DNA from: Nectonema munidae
Lineage: Eukaryota; Nematomorpha; Nectonematoida; Nectonematidae
Reading direction: 5' to 3'
DNA length: 64,000 nt
Assembly: GCA_030549495.1 (NCBI GenBank)
Contig: JAUIRK010000673.1
Span: 1,736,001-1,800,000, forward strand
The translations under genes and the position numbers were made by a program. Each line of letters opens with the position of its first letter. The stretch's first letter is position 1. The notes below the pieces were generated by a model. It searched no databases. It saw only the letters and a program-made list of their open reading frames with translations, and was not told where the DNA came from. Below are positions 38,201-48,486 of the stretch, in pieces.

Positions 38201-38906
38201 TTTGATTGGAGAACGAAATTCTGTCAATCAAATTATTCATGTTCGCAGAAAAAAGAAGAACCACTTTAAGGTAGCAAGTCGCTCGAGCGTATTTTATGCG
38301 TGCATTATAACAATTTCTCTAATCGCTAGTATCCTTATTCTCATTTTTGTCTGGATATTTCGAAGGGATTTCATTGGAGTCTTTATTTCAGGGACGAATA
38401 ACTTTCGTCGAAACTTTGTCTACAGTTATGATGCTTTCTTATCCTACAGCCAATCAAATCAAGACTTTGTGGTTCAAGTTTTAGCGCCGTACTTGAGATC
38501 CTGTGGCTACAAGATATGCTCGTATTATCCGCGTGAAGTCTTTTATTCAGATTCCATGCTGAATTACATGCACAGAAGTAGGAAGGTGATTTTTGTTGCC
38601 ACCTCTTCCTTATTCTCCTCAGCACAAAAACAAGGATCCTACGATGTCTCGGTCCTGATGCAAAGAATCAAAGCCCATCAAATGATCATCGTCATTGTTT
38701 TAAGTGAAGAGAGTACAAACAGCAGTTCCTTCGGGAAAGAGTGCCAGCCCCTTGAACCGGGAAGCACTCTGACGAAAGCTCCTCACATCATAAAAGCGTT
38801 TATCCAAAAGCATGAATACCTGAGCAGCAGCGATACGTTGTTTTGGCCAAAGTTAACCTTTTTACTCGGAACTCCGATGCGAAAGAAAAAGATTACACGT
38901 TTGTAA
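35295..38906 (+). CDS. Toll-type receptor of the long (Toll-6/7/8) class
   Basis: A single uninterrupted frame of 1203 codons. The start at M1 is kept, but M5 or M7 (35313) would serve equally: a signal peptide (KKSLSPFFPLFIFWCCVV) follows. The ectodomain has about 17 clear leucine-rich repeats (residues ~250-650), a C-terminal cysteine cap (NPLSCSCSNAW, ~652), and the diagnostic block CHCCDFLFCDC...CPSNCICF (~725-750). About six more repeats (~775-910) and a second degenerate cap (NPLSCCQ) follow. One membrane helix (~997-1022) leads to a TIR domain (~1042-1195). The CCDF..CDC..CP..C.C block and two-part repeat array are those of Toll-6/7/8, which act in immunity and in epithelial patterning. 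The TIR keeps box 1 (YDAFLSYS) and the late FW (LFWPKL), but box 2 reads YYPREVF instead of a YRD-type motif, and the usual serine-x-x-tryptophan/glutamate region is SAQKQGSYDVSV. No intron is visible. Which Toll it is cannot be fixed. Confidence 0.93.
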   Translation: MCLTMIMKKSLSPFFPLFIFWCCVVIHFSLIFAMKELLPENISLYKAEQSVGAEVLEFSGLAFQITKSTSLEDKRDQSSFPSYTFSCVPPFQNLEISLRDFSQKKLSNFKFSSMPRNFTIKSCSINFFHENLTSLLLDVEILTLHSCNIQSNAIDYAFPYTKDLCDLTQLQRLYIVNSILSVEVIKSVTHPSKISSNHCSSSSIHSLAIVKSFARIIKIFNHNISYPYLSQILIQGNANVSLIYFKNVNSLLRLSLVEISYNPQLLVIKHSSFSDNVQNIVESLNISHNSIHKLSPWIAIFPFLHIFDASHNNLAKISANFSDFKYLNFLNFRFNKISHIASQVLPSAMKFFDLSHNLLNNVSGEIGRNLFNLEHMDLSYNRINTIHENFLYNSKYLIFVSLSHNLLKQVPSFIASKEYLTHVDLSHNLLESLEESAFKQLLKLTNLNISYNLLTSLSREVFSELPNLGVIDLSHNKLITLGAKTFSNFYNLKAIYLHHNLIGCLEKKNSAYQDFYWLSEVFTSLPSISLLDLSFNSICNLTLNDVPLHLTSLNLSHNQLSFLPPIDKGIDGEITLQFLNVSNNYFSNLTQNAFPSSLVSIDLSHNFLQVVRASFIVHNSNLQRLFCQNNLITEIEYIDQTLPNFTIDISHNPLSCSCSNAWLSSKLYSQNTKMNKMAAAINIITQQDTNCTASLPNFLSKINFLAFKSEHLRFSSPKFYCIFTTHCPYMCHCCDFLFCDCKLSCPSNCICFRDAFGSYNILQCSNSNLTQTPINNTRFFNTLVLDGNNFESIRLADFFVFADLQKLYLNASKVARIGRNTFKTSAHSLRYLNLSGNHLRRLENNFFGQASILQTLDLSYNKIESISKVFFVHLNEIKFIYLQQNNLKLLPENFYLVLQSVKHVHIDQNPLSCCQLIQSLQKSGNDKIFLKSFIQINSLIFNNPREIVCKHSNGIIIPLLNTSSCNYSSLIGERNSVNQIIHVRRKKKNHFKVASRSSVFYACIITISLIASILILIFVWIFRRDFIGVFISGTNNFRRNFVYSYDAFLSYSQSNQDFVVQVLAPYLRSCGYKICSYYPREVFYSDSMLNYMHRSRKVIFVATSSLFSSAQKQGSYDVSVLMQRIKAHQMIIVIVLSEESTNSSSFGKECQPLEPGSTLTKAPHIIKAFIQKHEYLSSSDTLFWPKLTFLLGTPMRKKKITRL

Positions 38907-39039
38907 ATACTTGGAAAATCGATTTGCTTCTCTAGTCAAATTATATAATATTTATAACAAACACAGTAGTAGTGCTATTTATATAATCTTTTGTTACAGC
39001 GATGAATAAGCACGATCTTTAATTTTAAAAAGAATTTTT

Positions 39040-39045
39040 AATAAA
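39040..39045 (+). promoter_or_regulatory. poly(A) signal AATAAA
   Basis: AATAAA lies 134 bases after the Toll stop codon, followed shortly by a T-rich stretch. It is the first canonical signal in the 3' flank, so it is the probable end of the transcript. Confidence 0.6.
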
Positions 39046-39475
39046 GGTTTCTTTTTTTTTAAGTTTGAAATTCAATACGTGTGTGTGTGTGTATCTGTCT
39101 GTGTGGCTTTCTATCTCTTTGTGTGCATAGAGGATGTCTATCCCTGTGTGCATATGTATTTTGAATTATCTCAATTTTTTATTATTTGAAATACTTGTTT
39201 GGCTTATGAGTAGACTTTCCACATTATTTTTCTTGTTTTATAGTTAAGCCTTCCAATTTATATTTAAAATGTATTTTTTTTTAATTTTCGGTCTCTTCTA
39301 CCGATTTGGGCAGTCGTTTAACGATTTTATTAAAGTGTTTCCATTAGGGTGTGTTTATGTTTGGTTTACAGTTTTGTAGTATTAACATCGTACACGGATT
39401 ATAAAATAAGAATATAAAATCAGTTAATTTAAGAGCTTTCATTTCTGTTTCGAATGATTCTAGTTTATGGCGTTT

Positions 39476-39565
39476 CTAGTCAAAATCCCCGGAAACTACA
39501 TCCCCCTTACCAAAATACGCAAAACTAATCTCACTGCTACCTTATTTTTCGGAGATTTTGACTAG
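39476..39565. mobile_element. 90-bp inverted-repeat element, CTAGTCAAAAT tips
   Basis: CTAGTCAAAATCCCCG on the left and CGGAGATTTTGACTAG on the right, a 16-bp inverted repeat with one mismatch. It is the same family design as 18451-18632, shortened. Confidence 0.68.
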
Positions 39566-39805
39566 ATAGCATTTAAAGGCACTATATACCTATGCTTAAT
39601 CCTGGCATCCAAGACATTTTTTGTTATTCTTCCTGCTATGAGTAGGCACCCATAGTAAAGCTGCTCTAGCAAAAACCTTCACATGCCAGGCACTTTCAGG
39701 AAAAAGGAATGTGAAAATTGAAGGTTACACTGGTAATTTAGCTATCTCTTCATCATATTTAGAATGCATTGACTGTTGAATTTATAATAAATTTTTATCT
39801 CTATG

Positions 39806-39945
39806 TATTTTATTATTCAGTGTATAATTAGTCCCTTAATTCGGGCGTTTCTTGTAAAAAACGCAAATTTATATAATTCACATTTTCATAAATTTATTTG
39901 CGTCAAAGGGTTACAGTTGGTTTTAACATATGTGCCTTACCTTAC
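39806..39945. repeat. ~140-bp block, copy 1 (second at 42068)
   Basis: TTATTATTCAGTGTATAATT through CATAAATTTATTTGCGTC and on to TTTTAACATATGTGCC matches 42068-42205 in the same orientation with few differences. Confidence 0.7.
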
Positions 39946-40753
39946 CACCGATTCTTACCACCATATGTTATCTTACCACCGATTCTGGACTCCACAAGTT
40001 GGCAAATATGATATGATATAATAACCAATGCGAATTTGATATATATGATCAGAGGCAATAATGTATAGCCAGTAATTTGAACAAGATCCTATATACATTT
40101 TTCAGAGGAGCAAATATATTTCATAGCAAGTAACTAATTAAGAAAAATATTCTATATAATTAAAGCGGTTTATCCCTATTGATTAGTGAAACTGAAAGAT
40201 TTAGTAATAGAATTACACAAGTTAGGATACCTGTCTTGATTTGTATATTTAATCAAGTCTTTTATTCCCAAATACCAAGTTTATAGCATCTTCATTAATA
40301 GATATTCATTATATTTAATGCTTTTATTTTTTTATCCAAATGTTTTTACAATTTCCTTCACTTTTTTGTTAAAAAACTTATAAGTAGGTAAATGATTGTA
40401 ATGTTATTCATAAAAGTTATTTCCGTTTTTATGAATACCATTTGTGATATTGGATAATAGTAAATGCTAAGGTTGCCTTTAAGTAAAATAGGTTTTATCC
40501 CATTATGTATGCGGTACTCATTTGAACACAGTAAAAGTATCCTAATTTCTTTTATAACTTCATCTTGGATCTAATCCGTTAGATTTGTATAGAGTTTATA
40601 TTACATTTCTTGTTCTATTTTTCTACCAACTATTTCATTATCATTTAGTTATCCTGTATAAACTTTTGGAATTGAATGGCTAATTCATAAAAATATCAGT
40701 TTTGTAGCAAAGTTTCTTCTAAATATTTTAGACTTTCAATTTCTATTAACGTC

Positions 40754-41450
40754 CTATTAGTGCTGGAGTAAAACGCCCCCCCCCCCTCTTAACTAAAAAA
40801 GTTATTGTATAGAATTGGCTGAACCATATACCTTCACATTTCTTAAATTTTCCTAAAATCGCTAGCTGCATCTTTTGATAGAATTTTCATAGTAGTGGAA
40901 TGACACTCTCATGTCAAAAACTGTCAATCAAAAGCAAAAATTAAAATTTTCCAACTAAATTTTGATATCTGTAATTAACCTTATAACTTAGTGCAGTGAT
41001 TCCCAACCTTTTTTAGTTTGCAGCACCCTTGGCGAGCCTTTTAAAAATTCCTGGCACCCTTTGAGGAAAAACTTATTTAAAATTTCCATAGTTTTTTTAT
41101 TATAATTTTTTTATTTCTACATCTGCATTGATGCAACAATACCTTATACAGAGATCATATAAAAAAATTCATACTGATCCTGCTATCATAGAAAATATAA
41201 TAATACAAATATGTAAAGTTAGTTTTAAAGTAGTTGCACAATTTATTCAAGTAATTACAGTGTAACACTATGATATAAGACATAACACAAATAACAAATA
41301 ATGTTTCTACTTAATGTAAAATTTTGGCGGCACCCTTAATAATCTTACGGCACCCTTTAGAGTGTCCATAATATACGTTCCTTAAAAATTTATAATTATA
41401 AACAGTTTTGAACCCATAACACTTATATATATTTAATTTTTTCAATAATG
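40754..41450. mobile_element. poly-C palindromic element, interrupted copy
   Basis: It starts CTATTAGTGCTG with a 12-13 base C run, then GAATTGGCTGAACCATAT, and continues with CTGCATCTTTTGATAG and CTGTCAATCAAAAG. The same blocks appear in inverse order in the 48487-48877 copy. A hAT piece (40995-41372) sits inside it. After the insert the element resumes with AAACAGTTTTGAACCCATAA. The interior is non-coding. Confidence 0.6.
40995..41372. mobile_element. hAT-tip element nested in the poly-C element
   Basis: The left tip is CAGTGATTCCCAACC, with four GCACCCTT motifs spread across the insert (two near each end). The comparison with the 48.5-kb copy of the host element shows this block is extra. 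The expected inverse tip on the right is missing or decayed. Confidence 0.55.
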
Positions 41451-41558
41451 ATGTCCACTTTTTAGAAAATGTCGATCAAAATTTTGATTGATAATAAATA
41501 TATATAATAAAATATTAAAAGTAAAGTGCTCAAGGATAATTTGTTTGAAGTATAATAA

Positions 41559-41799
41559 AACAAAAAAGTACAGTTTCAAGCAAATTTATTTTTAAGTGAC
41601 ACAAATATTCGCCTCCACAAGTCTTTATCAAGTTAAATTAAGTTTGAAATAACTGCAAATTAACTCACCGTTTAATTCATTTACTTCAAAGCATTTAAGA
41701 ACTTCTACTACATTAAGTATTTTAATTTGATAAAGACTCGTGGAGTGCAAAATTTGTGTCACTTAAAAATAAATTTGCTTGAAATAGTACTTTTTTGTT
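41559..41799. mobile_element. hairpin element with ~85-bp arms
   Basis: The left arm runs AACAAAAAAGTAC, CAAGCAAATTTATTTTTAAG, TGACACAAAT, CAAGTCTTTATCAA. The right arm is the same sequence inverted with a few mismatches. Only about 50 bp separates the arms. No coding content. Confidence 0.8.
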
Positions 41800-42067
41800 T
41801 AAAACCATATTTATTCAAATTTTACATTTAAATGTTTTTATATCAAAAAATATTTTAGACATCAAATCGACCTTGCTGATTTCATTTCTGCTAACAATTT
41901 TTGCATTTAAGGTTTGAAAATATCTGACAGTGGCAATCAAATTTTCGGTTCAAGTCTTTAAACTGTGTCTAAAAATATACATCTGAAAACTGTCTCCAAA
42001 AATATTTTTAAAATTTTAAATATTCTCGTTTTTATACCGAATAATTTCTGTAGTATAAAAATTTTAC

Positions 42068-42205
42068 TATTTTATTATTCAGTGTATAATTAGTCCTTAA
42101 TTCGGGCCTTTCTTGTAAAAAGCACAAATTTATATAATTCATATTTTCATAAATTTATTAGCGTCTATTATTATTTGGTAGTTAGTTTTAACATCTGTGC
42201 CTATC
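42068..42205. repeat. ~140-bp block, copy 2
   Basis: Same orientation and near-identical to 39806-39945. The adjoining SINE at 42379 is not part of the shared block. Confidence 0.7.
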
Positions 42206-42378
42206 TTCTTGCGCCCTTTTCTGTAGTCATTCTTTTTGCAAGTATGGTTGAAAATGGCAATCTAATTTGTTATGTATCCCTAAAAATTATCTCCAAGATA
42301 TTCATACTATATGTATTTTATTATAAAACCTGTGCAATTATTATCAATCAATTTTGCCATTTTTGAACTCCAAGGTTT

Positions 42379-42523
42379 AGGTACCGTGAGGTGTTTTCAT
42401 CAAGAAAGTACACTTGCATCGCTTGAATCGAAAAGTGTGAAGAAAGTGGGCTTGATGAGCGATCGAACCCAAGACCTTGCATTATCGAAACCCAGTATCT
42501 AACCAAACTTACTCACTCCCCCT
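42379..42523 (-). mobile_element. tRNA-derived SINE, copy 2
   Basis: The same unit as at 7891 and 61271, more diverged. Box B GGTTCGATC is intact on the minus strand and TTTGGTTAG stands for the box A region. Confidence 0.7.
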
Positions 42524-43048
42524 TAAAAAATCAAGGTCTGCATGTTTTGGATTAGAATCATTTATAGATTAAGTTTATAATTAAAAAACGATCTTAAGAA
42601 TTCTGTTTTTTGTACTGATTTATTATACTAAACAATCATTGAAATAGGAATTAATCAAAACGGAAATCTTATGTATTTAAAAATTTTGATTGAGGATAAA
42701 ATTTTCTCTTTCAAATTAAAATTTTTTATGCTAACTCGACTATATGCTTATTTCATTTCTGTAATCCATTTTGACCGAAACCATATAAAAATAGCTGGAA
42801 CTATCGATTATTAAACTTTCTCCAATCATATTGAGTATGAAATATTTATTTAGAAAAAAGATAAATAAAACGCATTATAAATTTTTTTGAAGATAAATAT
42901 GAGAGTAGGAAGAGACCTGAGAGCAGTAAAAATTTTAATATTAACTCAAGGGGGCCTCCTTTTAAATGGTCAGCGTAGTAATCTTATGAAGAGCTAGATC
43001 ATTTTAACAAAGAAGTATGTTTCTTGACTAAGTGGAATATTTACCATG

Positions 43049-43232
43049 CAGTGGCGGATCCAGAAATTGACCATAGGGGGGGCAACTTTAAAAAATACTA
43101 GTAAAATACTACCATACAAGTCATGATGCTATAGGAAAAAGCAAAATCAGTAAGGGGAATTTCTGAAGCCATTCTTCATAGGGGAGGGGGGGGGGTGCTA
43201 GGCCCAGGTGTCCCCCTCTGAATCTGACAGTG
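43049..43232. mobile_element. 184-bp hAT-type miniature element
   Basis: Tips are CAGTGGCGGATCCAGAAATT and, from the right, CACTGTCAGATTCAGA. The 8-bp flanks are TTACCATG (43041-43048) and CTACCATG (43233-43240), one mismatch. G-runs near both ends correspond to the C-runs of its relative inside piggyBac at 21906. Confidence 0.75.
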
Positions 43233-43240
43233 CTACCATG

Positions 43241-44559
43241 TATCAATAAAAGAAGTGGAGTGATGATATAATATTAGGTGTTTCCAAAAATATTTTGACC
43301 TTGAACAAGAACCTCCTCTCTTGTGAATTAAAAAGCTTGAAACCGTTATCTTATTAGTTAATATTTCAATCATCAATTCATTAAAAAAGTGATCTGAAAT
43401 TTTCAAACAGTTTGTCACCATAATAATAACAGATATCAATATGTGAAGATAAAGCTATTCTATAAGTGTAAATTGAATTTGTCCAATATTTTCTTTCGGT
43501 GGAAAGCAAGAGGTTTTTAGTTAGATGATAATGGTGAAACTTTTTGTAATTGTAAAAAGAGGATTATTATTAATGATTTCATGACGAACATGAACTTTGA
43601 AGAAGGATTGGTAGCAAATATTCAAAGTGATATCTGTTAAATCACCTGATTACAACACATGATATTGATATAAAAAAGCCAAGATCAAGAGATTCTCTTC
43701 AATAGGAGAGCGCTAAACTTGCTTAAATTCTGAACTAAATAAATATCTGAAAAATGTTTTTCCGAACATAGATTGCAAAAATGAATTTCTGATGAAAGTA
43801 GAACTACCAAGGAGGATCAGTTTAGAATGAAGAGTAAACTTAGATACCATATAAAATATAGGAGAAATGAAGTACAAACTTCAAGCTGAATGCAAATTTG
43901 TAAGTAAAACAATAGAGATCCTATTGAGATATAAAGGATTTATTAAAGGAGTAAAGGATTTATTTTAAAAAGTGAACAAACGAAGATAGGTTGTCGTCAC
44001 ATGATTGAATAATTAAAAGAGAATTGATTTGAGTATAAACAGTTTGATGGTGTAAGAAATAACATTTGATTTGGATGCAGGAAGACGTCGATGCCGGAAA
44101 ATTCATAAATATCAGTGTTGGCCAGGAAAGTAAGCATTGGAGTGGGATAAGAAGAGTCGAAAGGGTGCGTGAAAATATGAGATGAGCAATTGAGAGCCGT
44201 TGGTGGGATTGAGGTAGATGCAAATAAGGAGTTGAAGCATATGTGAGAAAATGAAGAGGAAAATCTCATCAGACTGTGTAAGAAGGTATATTTCAAGGTA
44301 GAAGGAAAATTAAAAGAGTTATAAATATTTTAATAGCGAAAGATTAGTGAAAATAAATATGATAAAACATAAGATTGAAATCAAGTAATTTGAAATATTA
44401 AATTTGATGAATAGATAGGGAATAAAAAGAAGTCATCCAGGGTCAGAGGGATAGTATTGCAATGCACTATGGGTATATAAAAAGAGAATAACTCACTAAG
44501 GTTGGAAAGAAAAAAGAAAAAAACAAAATTATTAACAAATTTTAAAGGAATAAATTAAT
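43241..44559. other. no recognised gene
   Basis: Two overlapping minus-strand open frames near 43960-44296 show no family motif; they lie 3' of the LINE fragment and may be its untranslated tail or chance. Confidence 0.4.
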
Positions 44560-45200
44560 GAAGACCCTAACAGTAATTCTTTTAATTTTTTTTAAAGGAC
44601 TTAATGTTGCGAAGGTATTTAATTTCCAAAGGTAGAATATTCCAGGCCCTAATTTTGACTGAATAGTTTTTTGTTTGAACGTAGATGTCTAATATTTTTT
44701 TTATTTCTAAGATTGTGATTATGAGTAGTGCTTGAGTCTATCAATATATTGGCGAAGTGACCATTGGTTAAAATTTTATACATAAAAGAGCAGAGTAATA
44801 CAAAATGCAGTTCATTCAGATCAAGTATGTGATATTTCGCGCAGACCTTTGATATGGAAGAGTTTTCAATAAACTTTACAGCTTTTTTGAATTTGGAAAA
44901 GAGTTTATTTTCATAGGAGCTACTTGATTTGGCCCAAATTATGTTTCCGTAAGACAATTTGGGTTGAATAAAAGCATAATAAAGATTTAATTTATTACTA
45001 GTGTTTAAAATATTTTTTATCTTATTGAAACAGCCTATGTAAGAGGAGATTTCCCTAATAACTTTATTATAGTGTAGGTGGAATTTTAATGATGATTCAA
45101 AGATTAAATCGAGATAATTCATATAGTTGGTTTCCGTTAAGACCTTTTGACCAATAGTAAGATGTAGAGTGTCTTTGTTAAATGGAAGGATAAACTAAGG
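44560..45200 (-). mobile_element. LINE 3' part (CR1-like)
   Basis: One open stretch of 157 codons (44649-45122) plus upstream HLTIGQKVL. Motifs are YLDLIFESSLKFHLHYNKVI, YYAFIQPKLSYGNIIWA and HNLRNKKNIR, which form the thumb and C-terminal region after the reverse transcriptase of CR1-type LINEs. The catalytic part is absent, so it is a 5'-truncated insertion, fairly well preserved. Confidence 0.8.
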
Positions 45201-45965
45201 AATAAGAATCAAACCAAGGAAGCCCAAAAATGCTCGGTTTAGTTACAGTAGAACCCAGTATTATTTTTCACCGCATGTTATTTTACAACAACTTTCATAA
45301 AATTTTTATTACTGAATTAATTATATTTTTTATAATATATAACCCATCTCTAGGGTTGTTAATGAAAAATTTCAAGAGGAATAAAAATTTATAAATATAA
45401 CTTTTATGAGCTTTTAGCAAACATGATCTCAGGTCGCCTTGAGTAGAAATTTAAAAAAAGTTAGATAAATCATTATTATATCAAGAAAAAAAATTATTTT
45501 ATCAATTGGGTATAAAAATAAAAAAGTCAATGTAATGTCAAATTAACTTATTACCTGTGTATCACTGTAAAAATGTGTTTAGATTCAAAACATAATTCAA
45601 TACACAAAATTTGTCCTCACTTTTTTACGCGTTTAGAATAAACATGTGTAACTTAGCCACGTGCTTAGCTGGAAAGTGTTTAGAATCTTTAATCATTTGA
45701 CACTTTTATGCCATTCATTTTTAGTTTAAACTGACACGTACGATTTTGATAAAATGTAACTTTAAAAGAAATAAACAATCTTGTCTACGTTGAGGGGATT
45801 GATACTGGTTGAAACAAATCAGGCCAACACTTAAACAATATATAAGAGGAAAGTTGAAGATAAAAACTTATTTGTTGGTTTTTTCAAAATGGAAAAACAT
45901 TTGTATTGACTAAAAAATTGATAGGGACAAAAAATGATACACAAAATGAAAAGAAGAGAGAAGAA

Positions 45966-46290
45966 AGACCCTTTAGTAAAAAACCCATATAAAATATCCC
46001 TTAGAAAAAATTTCTTGAGAAAAATCGCCTCAAAAATACCGTATAGGAAAGCCTTAACATGATAATCTACATTCTAAAAACCTCAGGAGTGCCAAAAGTA
46101 TCAAAGCGTACTAGAACAATAAGAGTGAAAAGTTTTGATTCACCAAATTTGGCTCATAGGCCAAGGTTTCCAATGCAGGTCATAAATATTAAATTTAGGA
46201 AGATAGGAAAAAACGCTTTAGTAAAAAACCCATATGAAAATATCTCTTAGGAAAAATTTCCAGTGAAAAATTGCCTCAAAAATGGATTTC
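45966..46290. repeat. direct repeat pair (~75 bp)
   Basis: TTTAGTAAAAAACCCATAT with TTAGAAAAAATTTC and CGCCTCAAAAAT at 45966-46038 recurs at 46212-46290 with small changes. It is a local duplication. Confidence 0.6.
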
Positions 46291-46314
46291 GTTGGAAACT
46301 CCTATTTTCAAACC

Positions 46315-46390
46315 CTATTAGTGCTGGGCAAAATTTGTCCGCTCAAGTGCTGGGGGCATAAAGTGACCCCCCCCCCCCCTATTTTTCTCA
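46315..46390. repeat. fragment of the poly-C element family
   Basis: CTATTAGTGCTGGGCAAAAT followed by a second AGTGCTGG and a C run of about 14 matches the opening of the elements at 40754 and 48487. Confidence 0.5.
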
Positions 46391-46435
46391 GATATTAATA
46401 AGTTTTTATAAATATTTTTAATGTTACATATATAT

Positions 46436-47165
46436 TTAAACTATGCTGAATTCAGTGGTGATGTCCATTTTTTATCAAAATCAATCAAACCTGTCAAAAA
46501 ATTGATTTATATTTGACAGCTCATCTCAAAAAGGAACTTTTTATTTAAATAATTATATAAAGTTTTTTACACATGTATACCCATTTTCAAATATGCTGAA
46601 TTCAGTGATGATATTCATTTTTTATGAAAATCAATCAAACCTGTCAAAAAATTAATCTAAATGGGACAGCTCATCTTAAAAAAGAATAAAATTGATCTAA
46701 ATGTGACAGCTCATCTTAAAAAGAAACTTTTTATCTAAGTAATAATATAGAGTTTTTTACACATATATACCCATTTTTAAGCATGCGTAATTCAGTGGTG
46801 AAATTCATTTTTTTTATGAAAATCAATCAAAACTGTCAAAAAATTGATTTATCCCAAAAAGAAAGATCAGGTACGGTTTTTTGAATTAGAGAATTACATT
46901 TAATAGAAAATATTATATAGGCATTTTACACACATATACCCATTTTCAAGTAGGCTGTGTTTACTGGTTATATTCCTTTTTTTTTATAAATATTAGTCAA
47001 ACCTGACAAAATAATTTAAATATGAAAGCCCATGTCAAAATTAAAATTTTTATTCTTATAAAAAGTTTTTTATACATTTCAAGTATGCAGAATTTAATGG
47101 TGATGTTCATTTTTTATGAAATCAATAAAACATGTCAAAAAATCGATTAAACATGTAAATCAATG
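46436..47165. repeat. diverged tandem array, ~5 units of 130-190 bp
   Basis: Each unit has GCTGAATTCAGTGGTGAT, then CATTTTTTATGAAAATCAAT, CAAACCTGTCAAAAAATTGA, GACAGCTCATCT and TTTTTTACACATATATACCC. Units start near 46443, 46590, 46784, 46952 and 47085. The second unit carries an internal duplication of about 45 bp. It decays toward the right end. Confidence 0.8.
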
Positions 47166-48486
47166 TCAAATATATAAACATAAAAATAACTTCTACTTGC
47201 AGTATTTCTCTGGTAATTATTTTCTTAATTTATTTAGTTAACTAACTTTAGGTGTTTAATTCACTCAAAATATTTCATTCTACAGTAACTTATGTAACTC
47301 GATTGGACCTCCATCTTTTTGGCTACAAATTCGTTATCGGCTCGTAGTCTCTACGTCATATTATAATTTACAGTATGTAATTTTGGTATTCATTCTATGA
47401 TGATCCTTTCTTGGTAGCTCTTTTTTCATTAGAAATTTATATTCTTCAATGTGTGTTCAAAAAAATTTTTTATAATGATAAAATTACTTTTTCCTCTCTT
47501 AAAACATTCCTATTAAAGAATCTTCTTGATGATCTTAGACTTTTTAATCAGTATCGTGTATTTTATTATCAGGCATGAATATTTGTCAACCAATCTCATT
47601 TTTTTCTGATGAATCATTCGTGATGTTTATTGTTCAATTATAAAAAGTTGTCCACGTTTTTCATCTAAAAAATTATCTCTTTGACACAAAAGGAAAAAGA
47701 TGGACAGATTCAATTTAAATTAAAAATATCTTGATAGTGACTAAATTCTCACATATTGGCATATGTGCCATTTTTGATACATCTGACCTATTCTAAATTT
47801 TCAGATTTCCTATCCATCTTAGCTAAATGTTAACTGTAATCCTAGATAAGCTATAGATTTAAATATTTTTCATTTAACTTCTTTTTCACATTCAAAATCT
47901 TTTTTGAAGCATCTAATATTATATAATTAAACCACTTCCTAGTTCATTAGAACATGGTAGATCTTCCATTTAGTCAAGATACTTATTTTTTTTAATTATT
48001 TGTTTTGGACACATGTTCTCTTTTCAATTAGTTTTCAACTTGGTTCCTTCTCTCATACAAATTTTTAAAAGATTTTATAATACGTTTTGTTTTTTTTAAA
48101 TAAATATTTGATACTCAAGATGATAGTAGAAAGTATTATAAGCCAAAATATAAAAAAAAAAGTATATTTTTACTATATACCTAATATGCAGCCATTTTTT
48201 GAAATTTTTTTACAGAAGTGATTTTCACGCATGCATTACTAATTCAATTGCCACTTTGAGATATTTTTTAACCGTATTATCCAAAATCCAGTACAGAAAT
48301 AAAATAAGCATATTCAATAAGCTTTGATCTTTTCTGAGTAGTTCGGGAAATATAAATCTTCAGTTGTGTTCTAAAAATTAGGTTCATAAAAACAATATTT
48401 ACATTTTAAAAAAATCGTAAAACAAAAATAATTTCACGATGAAAAAGAGAAAGTTCGATTTGCTAAATCAGACCAAAATTTTAACA
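47166..48486. other. no recognised gene
   Basis: AT-rich DNA without long open frames or repeats that I could pair with others. Confidence 0.4.

Larger units (their letters stand above)
39160..40200. repeat. interrupted copy of the 23.1-kb repeat
   Basis: Positions 39160-39265 match 23.13-23.24 kb (ACTTGTTTGGCTTATGAGTA), and 39995-40200 match 23.27-23.42 kb (GCCAGTAATTTGAACAAG). About 730 bp of other sequence lies between them, itself holding a small inverted-repeat element and a block repeated at 42.07 kb. Confidence 0.55.

Noticed and set aside
43960-44296. Overlapping minus-strand frames near the LINE fragment
   Set aside because: No LINE or other motif; low-complexity Ser/Leu/Phe content.
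46436-47165. CRISPR-like array
   Set aside because: Units are long, diverged and without short identical repeats separated by unique spacers; the DNA is eukaryotic.
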